A stretch of DNA of 64,000 bases from Pseudomonas sp. TH15. GTDB taxonomy: Bacteria > Pseudomonadota > Gammaproteobacteria > Pseudomonadales > Pseudomonadaceae. Both the position numbers and the translations under genes were made by a program. The DNA is taken from contig NZ_JAEKEL010000001.1 in the NCBI RefSeq assembly GCF_016651105.1, forward strand, positions 1,199,501 through 1,263,500. Direction: 5' to 3'. A model generated the notes under the pieces. The model made no database searches and was not told the DNA's origin. It worked only from the letters and a program-made list of their open reading frames with translations. Below, in pieces: positions 56,069 through 64,000 of this stretch; positions within the stretch are counted from its first letter, which is position 1; each line of letters starts with the position of its first letter.

Positions 56069-58000
56069 ATGGATGGCCGAATGACTGCAACATATCGCGA
56101 TGCCTTGCGTGCAGCGCTGCTTTATCTGGTGATTTCAGTAGTCTGGCTCCAGTTCAGTGGTTATTTATTGAACAGTTTCTTCGATAGCTCCACCGAGCTG
56201 TTGCGATGGCAACTGATCAACGGTTATGCCTGGGTGCTGCTCAGCGCCGGATTAATCTTTCTCGCCCGGGCCAAACTGTTCCGCTGCCTGGGGATCGGCG
56301 CCAAATTACGCGAGCGCAATGAAGACCGGGAACGTCTGCGCCAAGCAGCAGCCGTGTTCGATTGCACCCGCGAAGGGGTGTTGGTGACCGACCGCAACGG
56401 GCTGATCGTGCATGTGAACCGCGCGTTCATGGAGATCACCGGTTATCTGCGTGAGGAGGTCATGGGCCAACGGCCGAGTCTGTTCAAGTCCGGTCGCCAC
56501 CCGCCGGCCTTCTATCAGGCGATGTTCGCCATGCTCGGTAGCAGCGGCGAGTGGAGCGGGGAGATCTGGAATCGGCGCAAGAGCGGCGAAATCTACCCGC
56601 AATGGCAGACCATCCGCCTCATTCATGACGACCTGGGCCGTGTCAGTCATTACGTGGCGGTGTTTTCCGACATCAGCGCGATCAAGAACTCCGAACACGA
56701 ACTGACACACCTGGCTCACCACGACCCGTTGACCGATCTGCCCAATCGCCTGCTGTTCACCGATCGTGTCGAACAGGCACTGACTTCGGCGCAACTGCAC
56801 AAGCGTGGTTGCGCATTGCTGATGATCGATCTGGATCATTTCAAGATGATCAACGACAGCCTCGGGCACAACATCGGCGACCAACTGCTCAAGGCCGTGG
56901 CCGTACGTTTCAAAGGCCTGTTCGTACCGGGCATCACCCTGGCGCGGCTGGGCGGCGACGAATTCGCCGTACTTGCGGAAAATTGTCCGCAACTGGTGCA
57001 CGCGGCGGCGCTGGCGCAACGGATCATCGATGGCATCAAGGAGTCGTTCGAGATCGATGGGCATCAGTTGTTCATTAACGCCAGCATCGGCATCAGCCTG
57101 TTCCCCGGCGATGCTTTGAGTGCCGAGCAACTGCTGCGCAATGCCGACTCGGCGCTGTTTAAGGCCAAAAGCACCGGCCGTGATGGTTACGCGCTCTACA
57201 CCGAAGAATTGACCGCACACGCCCAGCAGCGGGTCGAGATCGCCTTCGAACTGCGCCGCGCGCTGGAACAGCAGGAACTGCGGGTTTACTACCAGCCGGT
57301 CCATGACCTCAAAACCAGTCGCTTGATCGGCGTCGAGGCGCTGGTGCGCTGGGATCATCCGCAGCGCGGTTTGATATCGCCGGCCGAGTTCATCCCGGTC
57401 GCCGAACGTACCGGGCTGATTTCCGAGATTGATGCCTGGGTCATGCGCCAAGCCTGTCAGCAGATGTGCCAATGGCAGCAGGCAGGCGTGGTGCTGTCGT
57501 TTGTCGCGGTGAATGTGTCTTCGCGGTTGTTTGCGCGCCGCGAGTTGTATCAGCAAGTGGCGCAGGTGCTGCACGAAACCGGGCTGGATCCGGCGTATCT
57601 GGAACTGGAAGTCACCGAAAGTGCGGTGATGGACGATCCGGAAGTGGCGCTGGAGCAGATGCACCGCTTGCGTGAGTTGGGTGTTCGGCTGGCCATCGAC
57701 GATTTTGGCACCGGTTATTCGTCGCTGCTGCGGCTCAAGCGTTTGCCGGTGCAGAAGCTCAAGATCGATCAGGGTTTTGTCGCCGGGTTGCCGTGGGACG
57801 AGGATGACGGCGCGATTGTGCGGGTGATCATCGCGTTGGCCAACAGCATGGGGATGCAGGTGCATGCCGAAGGGATCGAGCAAGTGGAGCAAGCGGCATT
57901 CCTGCTCGAGCACGCTTGCGAACTGGGGCAGGGCTACTGGTTTGGCAGGCCGGTGCCAGCGGGGCAACTGGATTGGGCTCGGGCGCCGATTATTTGCTGA
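56069..58000 (+). CDS. PAS-GGDEF-EAL c-di-GMP signalling protein
   Basis: 643 residues; TAGGGAC lies ahead of the ATG at 56069. Two membrane helices (about 15-32 and 50-68) anchor it; a PAS domain follows (about 92-210; DRNGLIVHVNRAFMEITGY), then GGDEF with MIDLDHFKMINDSLGHNIGD and the intact LGGDEFAVL, and EAL with GVEALVRWDHPQRG, ELEVTES, IDDFGTGYSSL and KIDQGFV. Both motifs look intact, so either or both activities are possible; in many such proteins the phosphodiesterase dominates. Confidence 0.9.
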   Translation: MDGRMTATYRDALRAALLYLVISVVWLQFSGYLLNSFFDSSTELLRWQLINGYAWVLLSAGLIFLARAKLFRCLGIGAKLRERNEDRERLRQAAAVFDCTREGVLVTDRNGLIVHVNRAFMEITGYLREEVMGQRPSLFKSGRHPPAFYQAMFAMLGSSGEWSGEIWNRRKSGEIYPQWQTIRLIHDDLGRVSHYVAVFSDISAIKNSEHELTHLAHHDPLTDLPNRLLFTDRVEQALTSAQLHKRGCALLMIDLDHFKMINDSLGHNIGDQLLKAVAVRFKGLFVPGITLARLGGDEFAVLAENCPQLVHAAALAQRIIDGIKESFEIDGHQLFINASIGISLFPGDALSAEQLLRNADSALFKAKSTGRDGYALYTEELTAHAQQRVEIAFELRRALEQQELRVYYQPVHDLKTSRLIGVEALVRWDHPQRGLISPAEFIPVAERTGLISEIDAWVMRQACQQMCQWQQAGVVLSFVAVNVSSRLFARRELYQQVAQVLHETGLDPAYLELEVTESAVMDDPEVALEQMHRLRELGVRLAIDDFGTGYSSLLRLKRLPVQKLKIDQGFVAGLPWDEDDGAIVRVIIALANSMGMQVHAEGIEQVEQAAFLLEHACELGQGYWFGRPVPAGQLDWARAPIIC

Positions 58001-58016
58001 GTTCGTGATGCGCTTT

Positions 58017-58145
58017 TGTGGCGAGGGAGCTTGCTCCCGTTCGAGTGCGAAACGCTCGCCAACTATTAGAGGGATTTGCTCATCGGTAGCGGTGACGCTT
58101 TTGGGACTGCTACGCAGTCCAGCGGGAGCAAGCTCCCTCGCCACA
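58017..58145. repeat. Inverted pair of extragenic palindromes (GGCGAGGG family)
   Basis: TGTGGCGAGGGAGCTTGCTC and its perfect inverse GAGCAAGCTCCCTCGCCACA enclose about 89 bases. It lies in the gap between the GGDEF-EAL gene and the oscA promoter. Confidence 0.82.
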
Positions 58146-58224
58146 GGGGTCTGAGTGATTTCAAAAACTCAAAATCCTCCGCAAGCCCTTGTCCCACCAA
58201 ATAATACTTTTTGGTTATATAAAC

Positions 58225-58268
58225 ATTCTTAAATAGTCTTTTTAAGAATATCCGCGCCTATCTACTAT
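58225..58268 (+). promoter_or_regulatory. Candidate oscA promoter with AT-rich inverted repeat
   Basis: ATTCTTAAA and TTTAAGAAT form a perfect 9-bp inverted repeat with a 7-base centre (58225-58249), followed by a possible -10 TACTAT (58263). The region is far more AT-rich than its surroundings. Sulfur-starvation genes are usually activated by CysB, a LysR-type protein that binds such AT-rich sites. The site is seen; CysB binding is inferred. Confidence 0.5.
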
Positions 58269-58330
58269 TGCCCTCACGCCGCAAGCAGTACCGACACTGC
58301 CAGGCAACCTCTCAGATAAGGAGCAGCACC

Positions 58331-58513
58331 ATGAGCGCATCCCTACGTAGCGTTGACGGCCAGGACGAAGCAACCATTTTGCGTGAGATCCAGAGTGCCC
58401 TGCGCGATCTGCGTTTCGGCGCAGTGGAAATCACCGTGCACAACGCCCAGGTGGTCCAGATCGAACGCAAAGAGAAATTCCGCTTGCAGAACCCGGTTAA
58501 CAAACCGAGCTGA
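58331..58513 (+). CDS. oscA: OscA-like sulfur starvation response protein
   Basis: 60 residues, with AAGGAGCAGCACC ahead of the ATG. The sequence ([41 protein letters not shown]) matches the small conserved protein encoded ahead of sbp in pseudomonads, named OscA in P. corrugata for its role in organosulfur use under sulfur limitation and linked with chromate tolerance. Its biochemical action is unknown. The fold looks like the YezD family of small DNA- or protein-binding proteins. Confidence 0.83.
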   Translation: MSASLRSVDGQDEATILREIQSALRDLRFGAVEITVHNAQVVQIERKEKFRLQNPVNKPS

Positions 58514-58536
58514 AGCGAAAATCAAAAGAAAGATCA

Positions 58537-58603
58537 AAAGATCGCAGCCTTCGGCAGTTCCTACGGGGGATTGAGGTAGGAGCGGCCGAAGGCGGCGATC
58601 TTT
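58537..58603. repeat. Extragenic palindrome (GATCGCAGCC family)
   Basis: AAAGATCGCAGCCTTCGGCA and its near inverse ending GGCCGAAGGCGGCGATCTTT face each other between oscA and sbp. Same family as 9260-9326. It may work as an attenuating hairpin between the two genes. Confidence 0.75.
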
Positions 58604-58674
58604 GTAAACGGCAACCGCGATTCAAGAAACTCATAAGAAAAAGCAACACAATCAGAATTCCAGGAGCTTTCACC

Positions 58675-59688
58675 ATGTCGTCGATTCGTCATTTCGCTTT
58701 GGCCGCGCTGGCCAGCGCTCTTTTTGCAGGCTCCGCGGTTGCCAAGGATTACGAGCTGCTCAACGTGTCGTACGACCCGACCCGTGAGCTGTATCAGGAC
58801 TACAACGCTGAATTCATCAACTTCTGGAAGAAAGACCACGCTGGCGACAACGTGAAGATCCAGCAATCCCACGGTGGTTCGGGCAAACAAGGCCGGGCGG
58901 TAATCGACGGGCTGCGGGCCGACGTGGTGACCCTGGCCCTGGCGGGTGACATCGACGAAATCGCCAAACTCGGCAAGACCCTGCCGGCCGACTGGCAGAA
59001 GCGTCTACCGGATGCGAGCACGCCTTACACGTCGACCATCGTGTTCCTGGTGCGCAAGGGCAACCCTAAAGGCATCAAGGACTGGGGCGACCTGATCAAG
59101 AACGACGTGTCGGTCATCACCCCGAACCCGAAAACTTCCGGCGGCGCACGCTGGAACTTCCTCGCGGCCTGGGCCTATGGCCTGAAAGCCAACGGCGGTG
59201 ACGAAGCCAAGGCCAAAGAATACATACAAACCCTGTTCAAACACGTGCCTGTGCTGGACACCGGTGCTCGCGGCTCGACCATTACCTTCGTCAACAACGG
59301 TCAGGGCGACGTGTTGCTGGCCTGGGAAAACGAAGCGTTCCTGGCACTGAAAGAAGACGGCGGCGCCGACAAGTTCGAGATCGTTGTGCCTTCGCTGTCG
59401 ATCCTCGCCGAACCACCGGTGGCCTTGGTCGACAAGAACGCCGAGAAAAAGGGCAACACCGAGATTGCTGAGGCCTACCTCAAGCACCTGTACAGTCCGG
59501 CCGGTCAGGAAATCGCGGCGAAGAACTTCTACCGTCCTCGTGACAAGGACGTATCAGCCAAATACGCCAAGCAGTTCCCGAAACTGGACCTGGTGACCAT
59601 CGACAAAGACTTCGGCGGCTGGAAAACTGCCCAACCGAAATTCTTCAATGACGGTGGCGTGTTCGACCAGATTTACCAGGCGCAGTAA
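58675..59688 (+). CDS. sbp: Sulfate ABC transporter substrate-binding protein
   Basis: 337 residues with a signal peptide cleaved near AVAKD. The Sbp/CysP landmarks are present: [71 protein letters not shown] and [10 protein letters not shown]. It binds sulfate (or thiosulfate) in the periplasm and hands it to CysTWA, encoded next. Expression should be induced under sulfur limitation together with oscA. Confidence 0.93.
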   Translation: MSSIRHFALAALASALFAGSAVAKDYELLNVSYDPTRELYQDYNAEFINFWKKDHAGDNVKIQQSHGGSGKQGRAVIDGLRADVVTLALAGDIDEIAKLGKTLPADWQKRLPDASTPYTSTIVFLVRKGNPKGIKDWGDLIKNDVSVITPNPKTSGGARWNFLAAWAYGLKANGGDEAKAKEYIQTLFKHVPVLDTGARGSTITFVNNGQGDVLLAWENEAFLALKEDGGADKFEIVVPSLSILAEPPVALVDKNAEKKGNTEIAEAYLKHLYSPAGQEIAAKNFYRPRDKDVSAKYAKQFPKLDLVTIDKDFGGWKTAQPKFFNDGGVFDQIYQAQ

Positions 59689-59701
59689 CCTGACTACAAA
59701 C

Positions 59702-59863
59702 TGTGGGAGCGGGCTTTTGTGGCGAGGGGATTTATCCGCGTTGGGCTACGCAGTAGCCCCAAAATCGGCAAATGCGGAAAACCATATACACCGCATGTGA
59801 TGGTTTTGGGGCAGCTTCGCTGCCCAACGGGGATAAATCCCCTCGCCACAGGGTTCGCTCCCA
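59702..59863. repeat. Nested extragenic palindromes between sbp and cysT
   Basis: An outer pair TGTGGGAGCGGGCTTTTGTG/GGTTCGCTCCCACA encloses an inner pair TGTGGCGAGGGGATTTATCC/GGATAAATCCCCTCGCCACA, itself enclosing GGGCTACGCAGTAGCCCC and GGGGCAGCTTCGCTGCCC. Two palindrome families are combined here inside what is otherwise one transport operon. Confidence 0.78.
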
Positions 59864-59892
59864 CATTGATGCGTTTTTAACCAAGGACTTTT

Positions 59893-60711
59893 ATGTCGCG
59901 TCGTATCTCCCCCGTCATACCCGGCTTCGGGCTGACGCTGGGCTACACCTTGGTGTACCTCAGCCTGATTGTGCTCATTCCACTGGCGGCGATGTTCATC
60001 CATGCCTCCCAACTCACCTGGGATCAGTTCTACGCCATCGTTACCGCGCCTCGCGTGCTGGCGGCGTTGAAGCTGAGCTTCGGCACTGCGCTGTATGCTG
60101 CGATCATCAACGGCATCATCGGCACGTTGCTGGCCTGGGTGCTGGTGCGCTACACCTTCCCGGGCCGCAAGATCATCGACGCGATGATCGACCTGCCGTT
60201 CGCCTTGCCCACCGCCGTGGCCGGTATCGCGCTGACCGCGCTGTACACGCCGACCGGTCTGGTCGGGCAGTTCGCCGCGGACATGGGCTTCAAGATCGCC
60301 TACACCCCACTCGGCATCACCCTGGCGCTGACTTTCGTCACGCTGCCATTCGTGGTGCGCACGGTGCAGCCGGTGTTGGCCGACATCCCGCGTGAAATCG
60401 AAGAAGCGGCAGCATGCCTCGGCGCCAAGCCGTTGCAGGTGTTCCGCTACATCCTGGTGCCTGCGCTGTTGCCGGCCTGGCTGACCGGTTTTGCCCTGGC
60501 GTTTGCCCGTGGTGTCGGTGAGTACGGTTCGGTGATTTTCATTGCCGGCAACATGCCAATGAAAACCGAGATCCTGCCGCTGCTGATCATGGTCAAGCTC
60601 GACCAATACGATTACACCGGTGCCACCTCCATTGGCGTGTTGATGCTGGTGGTTTCCTTCGTCCTGTTGCTGCTGATCAACTTGCTGCAGCGGCGCATCG
60701 AAACCCCATAA
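59893..60711 (+). CDS. cysT: Sulfate/thiosulfate ABC transporter permease CysT
   Basis: 272 residues with six membrane helices. The permease EAA loop reads [27 protein letters not shown], and the opening [26 protein letters not shown] is typical of CysT/CysU. It forms the inner membrane channel with CysW. cysW follows after 13 bases. Confidence 0.94.
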   Translation: MSRRISPVIPGFGLTLGYTLVYLSLIVLIPLAAMFIHASQLTWDQFYAIVTAPRVLAALKLSFGTALYAAIINGIIGTLLAWVLVRYTFPGRKIIDAMIDLPFALPTAVAGIALTALYTPTGLVGQFAADMGFKIAYTPLGITLALTFVTLPFVVRTVQPVLADIPREIEEAAACLGAKPLQVFRYILVPALLPAWLTGFALAFARGVGEYGSVIFIAGNMPMKTEILPLLIMVKLDQYDYTGATSIGVLMLVVSFVLLLLINLLQRRIETP

Positions 60712-60724
60712 GGAGGCGCGAACC

Positions 60725-61597
60725 ATGTCCCAATCGTCTATTGCGGCCGCCTCTTCGGCCAACGCCGCCCGCCGTGGCAGTGCTACTTCGCGGCGTATCC
60801 TGATCGGTCTGTGCTGGCTGGTCTTCACGCTGTTTTTATTGTTGCCGCTGTTTATCGTCGTGTCCCAGGGCTTGAAAAACGGCCTGGGCGCGTTCTTCAC
60901 CGCGATCTTTGAACCGGACGCCTTGTCGGCGCTGAAACTCACGGTGATCGCCGTACTGATTTCGGTGCCGCTGAACGTGGTGTTCGGCGTCAGCGCAGCG
61001 TGGTGCGTGAGTAAATACTCGTTCCGTGGAAAAAGTATGTTGGTCACGTTGATCGACTTGCCGTTCTCGGTCTCTCCAGTGATCGCCGGTCTGGTCTACG
61101 TACTGATGTTCGGTGCCCAAGGCCTGTTCGGTCCATGGTTGCAGGATCACGACATCCAGATCGTCTTCGCCTTGCCGGGCATCGTGCTGGCGACGATTTT
61201 CGTCACCGTGCCGTTCGTGGCCCGTGAGCTGATCCCGCTGATGCAGGAACAAGGCACCCAGGAAGAAGAAGCCGCGCGCCTGCTCGGCGCCAATGGCTGG
61301 CAGATGTTCTGGCACGTCACCGTTCCCAATATCAAATGGGGCCTGATCTACGGCGTGGTGCTGTGTACGGCGCGGGCGATGGGTGAGTTCGGTGCGGTGT
61401 CGGTGGTTTCCGGGCACATTCGCGGGGTGACCAACACCCTGCCGCTGCACGTCGAGATCCTCTACAACGAATACAACCACGTGGCCGCGTTCGCTGTAGC
61501 GAGCCTGTTGCTGATCATGGCGCTCTTCATCCTGCTGCTGAAGCAGTGGAGCGAAAACCGTATTAACCGCCTGCGCGCCAGCGCCGCGGAGGAATAA
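60725..61597 (+). CDS. cysW: Sulfate/thiosulfate ABC transporter permease CysW
   Basis: 290 residues with an N-terminal Ala/Ser-rich cytoplasmic stretch and six membrane helices; the EAA loop is [50 protein letters not shown] is a strong CysW segment. AAGGAGGCGAACC precedes the ATG. Three bases separate it from cysA. Confidence 0.94.
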   Translation: MSQSSIAAASSANAARRGSATSRRILIGLCWLVFTLFLLLPLFIVVSQGLKNGLGAFFTAIFEPDALSALKLTVIAVLISVPLNVVFGVSAAWCVSKYSFRGKSMLVTLIDLPFSVSPVIAGLVYVLMFGAQGLFGPWLQDHDIQIVFALPGIVLATIFVTVPFVARELIPLMQEQGTQEEEAARLLGANGWQMFWHVTVPNIKWGLIYGVVLCTARAMGEFGAVSVVSGHIRGVTNTLPLHVEILYNEYNHVAAFAVASLLLIMALFILLLKQWSENRINRLRASAAEE

Positions 61598-61600
61598 GTC

Positions 61601-62590
61601 ATGTCGATCGAAGTGCGTAACGTCAGCAAGAATTTCAACGCGTTCAAGGCCCTGAACGACATCAGCCTGGATATCCACAGCGGCGAACTCGTGGCGCTGC
61701 TCGGCCCGTCGGGTTGCGGCAAAACCACGCTGCTGCGGATCATCGCCGGCCTGGAAACCCCGGACCAAGGCAACATCGTGTTCCACGGTGAAGACGTCTC
61801 CGGCCACGACGTGCGTGATCGCAACGTCGGTTTCGTGTTCCAGCACTACGCCTTGTTTCGGCACATGACGGTGTTCGACAACGTCGCGTTCGGCCTGCGC
61901 ATGAAGCCGAAAAACCAGCGCCCGAGCGAAAGCCAGATCGCGGTCAAAGTTCACGAACTGCTGAACATGGTGCAACTGGATTGGTTGTCGGATCGCTACC
62001 CGGAGCAACTGTCCGGTGGTCAACGCCAGCGTATTGCCCTGGCCCGCGCGTTGGCGGTGGAACCGAAAGTTCTGCTGCTGGACGAACCGTTCGGCGCACT
62101 GGATGCCAAGGTTCGTAAAGAACTGCGTCGCTGGTTGGCGCGGCTGCACGAAGACATCAACCTGACTTCCGTGTTCGTGACCCACGACCAGGAAGAGGCG
62201 ATGGAAGTCGCGGATCGCATCGTGGTGATGAACAAAGGTGTGATCGAGCAGATCGGTTCACCGGGCGACGTCTACGAAAACCCGGCCAGCGATTTCGTTT
62301 ATCACTTCCTCGGTGACTCCAACCGTTTGCACTTGGGTGACGACAATCACGTGCTGTTCCGCCCGCACGAAGTGTCGCTGTCGCGGCATGAGCTGGAGGA
62401 TCACCACGCGGCTGAAGTGCGCGATATCCGGCCATTGGGCGCCACCACTCGGGTGACGTTGAAGGTTGAAGGGCAGAGCGAACTGATCGAGGCTGAAGTG
62501 GTGAAGGATCACGACAGCCTGGTCGGGTTGGCCAAGGGTGAGACGTTGTTCTTCAAACCCAAGGTCTGGCAGAAAGTCGCCAACATCTAA
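61601..62590 (+). CDS. cysA: Sulfate/thiosulfate ABC transporter ATP-binding protein CysA
   Basis: 329 residues. Walker [10 protein letters not shown] (35-43), Q-loop [10 protein letters not shown], signature [15 protein letters not shown], Walker [12 protein letters not shown] and the switch His in [12 protein letters not shown] are all present. The C-terminal part is the TOBE-like regulatory domain ([10 protein letters not shown]). It powers sulfate import through CysTW. Confidence 0.94.
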   Translation: MSIEVRNVSKNFNAFKALNDISLDIHSGELVALLGPSGCGKTTLLRIIAGLETPDQGNIVFHGEDVSGHDVRDRNVGFVFQHYALFRHMTVFDNVAFGLRMKPKNQRPSESQIAVKVHELLNMVQLDWLSDRYPEQLSGGQRQRIALARALAVEPKVLLLDEPFGALDAKVRKELRRWLARLHEDINLTSVFVTHDQEEAMEVADRIVVMNKGVIEQIGSPGDVYENPASDFVYHFLGDSNRLHLGDDNHVLFRPHEVSLSRHELEDHHAAEVRDIRPLGATTRVTLKVEGQSELIEAEVVKDHDSLVGLAKGETLFFKPKVWQKVANI

Positions 62591-62687
62591 AATCAAAAGC
62601 TCCTGTAGGAGCTGCGGCACGCTGCGATCTTTTGATTTTAAAGTCAAAAGATCGCAGCCTCGTTTCACTCGACAGCTCCTACAGGGG
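62590..62687. terminator. Hairpin cluster after cysA
   Basis: AAAATCAAAAG and CTTTTGATTTT (62590-62639) form a stem with AGCTCCTGTAGGAGCT paired inside it; a second GATCGCAGCC-family copy follows at 62646-62687. Ends the sulfate transport operon. The remaining 150 bases to the next gene hold no feature I can name. Confidence 0.65.
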
Positions 62688-62844
62688 GGTGTTGTGTGGC
62701 TATTGGGCTTAACTCGATTTGATCTAACTGCCCCACCAACCGTGACGCGTTCCTTGCCTAATCTCCAGGCTGTGCCAGGAGGCGCAGTGAAGAGTCCATG
62801 ACGGACCGGCGTATCTCCTGGACCCTGATGCCAAGGAGATAACG

Positions 62845-64000
62845 ATGAGAACGGAAGTCCACCGGCCCGCGCCGTGGCTCGGTTGCGCGCTGTTTGGCGC
62901 AATGCTCAGCCCACTGGCCAACGCCGACCCCACGCTGTCAACGCAAATACCTTTCGATGTCACGGCGACCCCGCCGTTTTCCCTGACCAGCCTGCAACAG
63001 AATTTCGACGATATGTCGTGGCAGACGTTTATCGCCTTGAACTGGCCGGCGCTGGAAAACGGCGCCCCGAATACGGGCACGCCGATCGGCCAACAGGACG
63101 GTGCGACGGTCTGGGAGAACTGGAAAGAGAGCTATCAGATTTTCCTCGCCAACGGCCAGACGCCGAATCCCTGGAACGCGCCCGCGACGATTCCGAAAGC
63201 CTGCGAAGGCTTGGGTTCCGGGCGCTTGCTGCAACAGATGGGCAAAGTGCCGGACGTGCTCGACGAGTTTATCCAGCCGTTCCAGAGCGGGCCGCTGGTC
63301 GATCAGAGCGGCGTTTATACGCGCAACGAAATCGTCGTCAACCAGCCGATGTTCGACGACATCGTCAACAAGGGTCTGTACAGCATTCAGGGCCAGCAGG
63401 CGTACTTTGCGGCCGATCCGAAGAATACGGTGGCGTTCAGTTGCGGCAACAACGACACCCGCCAGGTCGGATCGCTGATGGTGAAGGCGTCGTGGAAAGT
63501 CCTCGACGGCAATGACCGACGAGAGAAATTCCACACCGTCGATGCGCTGGTCTACACGCCGGGCAACAGCGACCCGAGCAAAGGCCCGGTAGTGCCGGAG
63601 TCGTGCAAGGCCGAACCGGTCGGGTTGGTGGGCTTGCACATCGTGCACAAGACCAGCAGTGCGCCGCAGTGGGTCTGGTCGACCTTCGAACACGTCGACA
63701 ACGTGCCGGAGCAGTCCACCCCCGTGGCCGAGCGCAAAGGCCCGTATCTGTTCTACAACGCTAACAGTCAGGCGGAAATCAACCAGCCACCGCCGCGTCC
63801 GTGGAACCCGGCAGTCAAGGCAACGCCATCGCAGATCGTGCGCGAAGCGTCGTTGACCCCGGCCACCAAAACCCTCAACAGCACCTATCAGACGCTGTTG
63901 CGCACGGTGAACCCGAACAGCGTGTGGGCCAACTATCAGTTGATCAGCACGCAATGGCCGACACTGACGCCGCAGCCACCGTGCCAGATCTCGAAAACCG
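62845..64000 (+). CDS. Exported protein of unknown function (3' partial)
   Basis: The frame runs open from the ATG at 62845 to the window edge, giving 385 residues without a stop; AAGGAGATAACG is a good ribosome site. A signal peptide is evident (GALFGAMLSPLANADP, cleavage near ANA-D). The mature part has FDDMSWQTFIALNWPAL near its start, a pattern I associate with large secreted Pseudomonas proteins sometimes labelled cytochrome c family, but no CxxCH haem motif is present in the visible part. Several Trp and Cys residues suggest a folded extracytoplasmic domain. No function can be given. Confidence 0.7.
   Translation, partial: MRTEVHRPAPWLGCALFGAMLSPLANADPTLSTQIPFDVTATPPFSLTSLQQNFDDMSWQTFIALNWPALENGAPNTGTPIGQQDGATVWENWKESYQIFLANGQTPNPWNAPATIPKACEGLGSGRLLQQMGKVPDVLDEFIQPFQSGPLVDQSGVYTRNEIVVNQPMFDDIVNKGLYSIQGQQAYFAADPKNTVAFSCGNNDTRQVGSLMVKASWKVLDGNDRREKFHTVDALVYTPGNSDPSKGPVVPESCKAEPVGLVGLHIVHKTSSAPQWVWSTFEHVDNVPEQSTPVAERKGPYLFYNANSQAEINQPPPRPWNPAVKATPSQIVREASLTPATKTLNSTYQTLLRTVNPNSVWANYQLISTQWPTLTPQPPCQISKT

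Noticed and set aside
60836..62185. 449-residue minus-strand frame over cysW and cysA
   Set aside because: Gln/His/Asp-rich antisense of two well-recognised transporter genes.

Overview
The window looks like a chromosomal segment of a Pseudomonas of the fluorescens group. The grounds are high GC with strong GC3 bias, an oscA-sbp-cysTWA sulfur locus, gabDT, an OprD-type porin, a DesA-type desaturase, a FUSC/DUF1656/HlyD/NodT efflux operon with a MarR regulator, and three families of Pseudomonas-style extragenic palindromes between genes. I see no transposase, integrase, phage gene, rRNA or CRISPR array. There is one tRNA gene.

Region 1 (1-9326): the 3' part of a very large secreted repeat protein (beta-helix start, glycine-rich stretch, twelve 102-residue Ig-like repeats) is followed by a TolC-type outer membrane lipoprotein. 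Three overlapping genes come next: APS kinase (CysC), an Asp/Asn beta-hydroxylase-like 2-oxoglutarate oxygenase and a sulfotransferase. Read together this is a secreted adhesin with its export channel and a possible hydroxylation/sulfation set with its own PAPS supply. This is the first candidate for an undescribed system.

Region 2 (9332-20048): a slipin/NfeD membrane pair, a YbaK-type deacylase, a DUF2789 protein, a ParE-type toxin-antitoxin pair with a perfect palindromic operator, the MarR-FUSC-DUF1656-HlyD-NodT efflux operon, an unknown membrane protein and a DUF945 protein. Region 3 (20248-26664): a complete pgaABCD operon for poly-N-acetylglucosamine synthesis and export. Region 4 (26686-30764): a Rieske/FAD oxidoreductase gene broken by a single-base frameshift, a PEBP-family secreted protein and a MocR-type regulator.

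Region 5 (30776-40664, minus strand): a tightly overlapping ten-gene operon without NRPS or PKS. In order of transcription it holds an AsnRS/AsnA-like class II synthetase, a SsuD-like flavin monooxygenase, an MFS exporter, the cobalamin-binding glutamate mutase subunit, an ATP-grasp ligase, a PP-loop ATPase, an unknown protein, the large glutamate mutase subunit, a second ATP-grasp ligase and a PanB-type hydroxymethyltransferase. I infer a pathway to a small amino-acid or peptide metabolite built on 3-methylaspartate. This is the second and strongest candidate for an undescribed system. Divergent from it lie an MHS-family permease, an amidase and an OprD-type porin (40903-45095), which look like uptake and hydrolysis functions.

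Region 6 (45193-48505): a VWA lipoprotein, an ECF sigma factor and a single-pass membrane protein in one operon, a small acidic protein, a terminator and tRNA-Arg(CCG). Region 7 (48946-58000): gabD and gabT, an HDOD response regulator, a PAS-GGDEF cyclase, a fatty-acid desaturase and a PAS-GGDEF-EAL protein. Region 8 (58331-64000): oscA, sbp, cysT, cysW and cysA, and the start of an exported protein of unknown function cut by the window edge.
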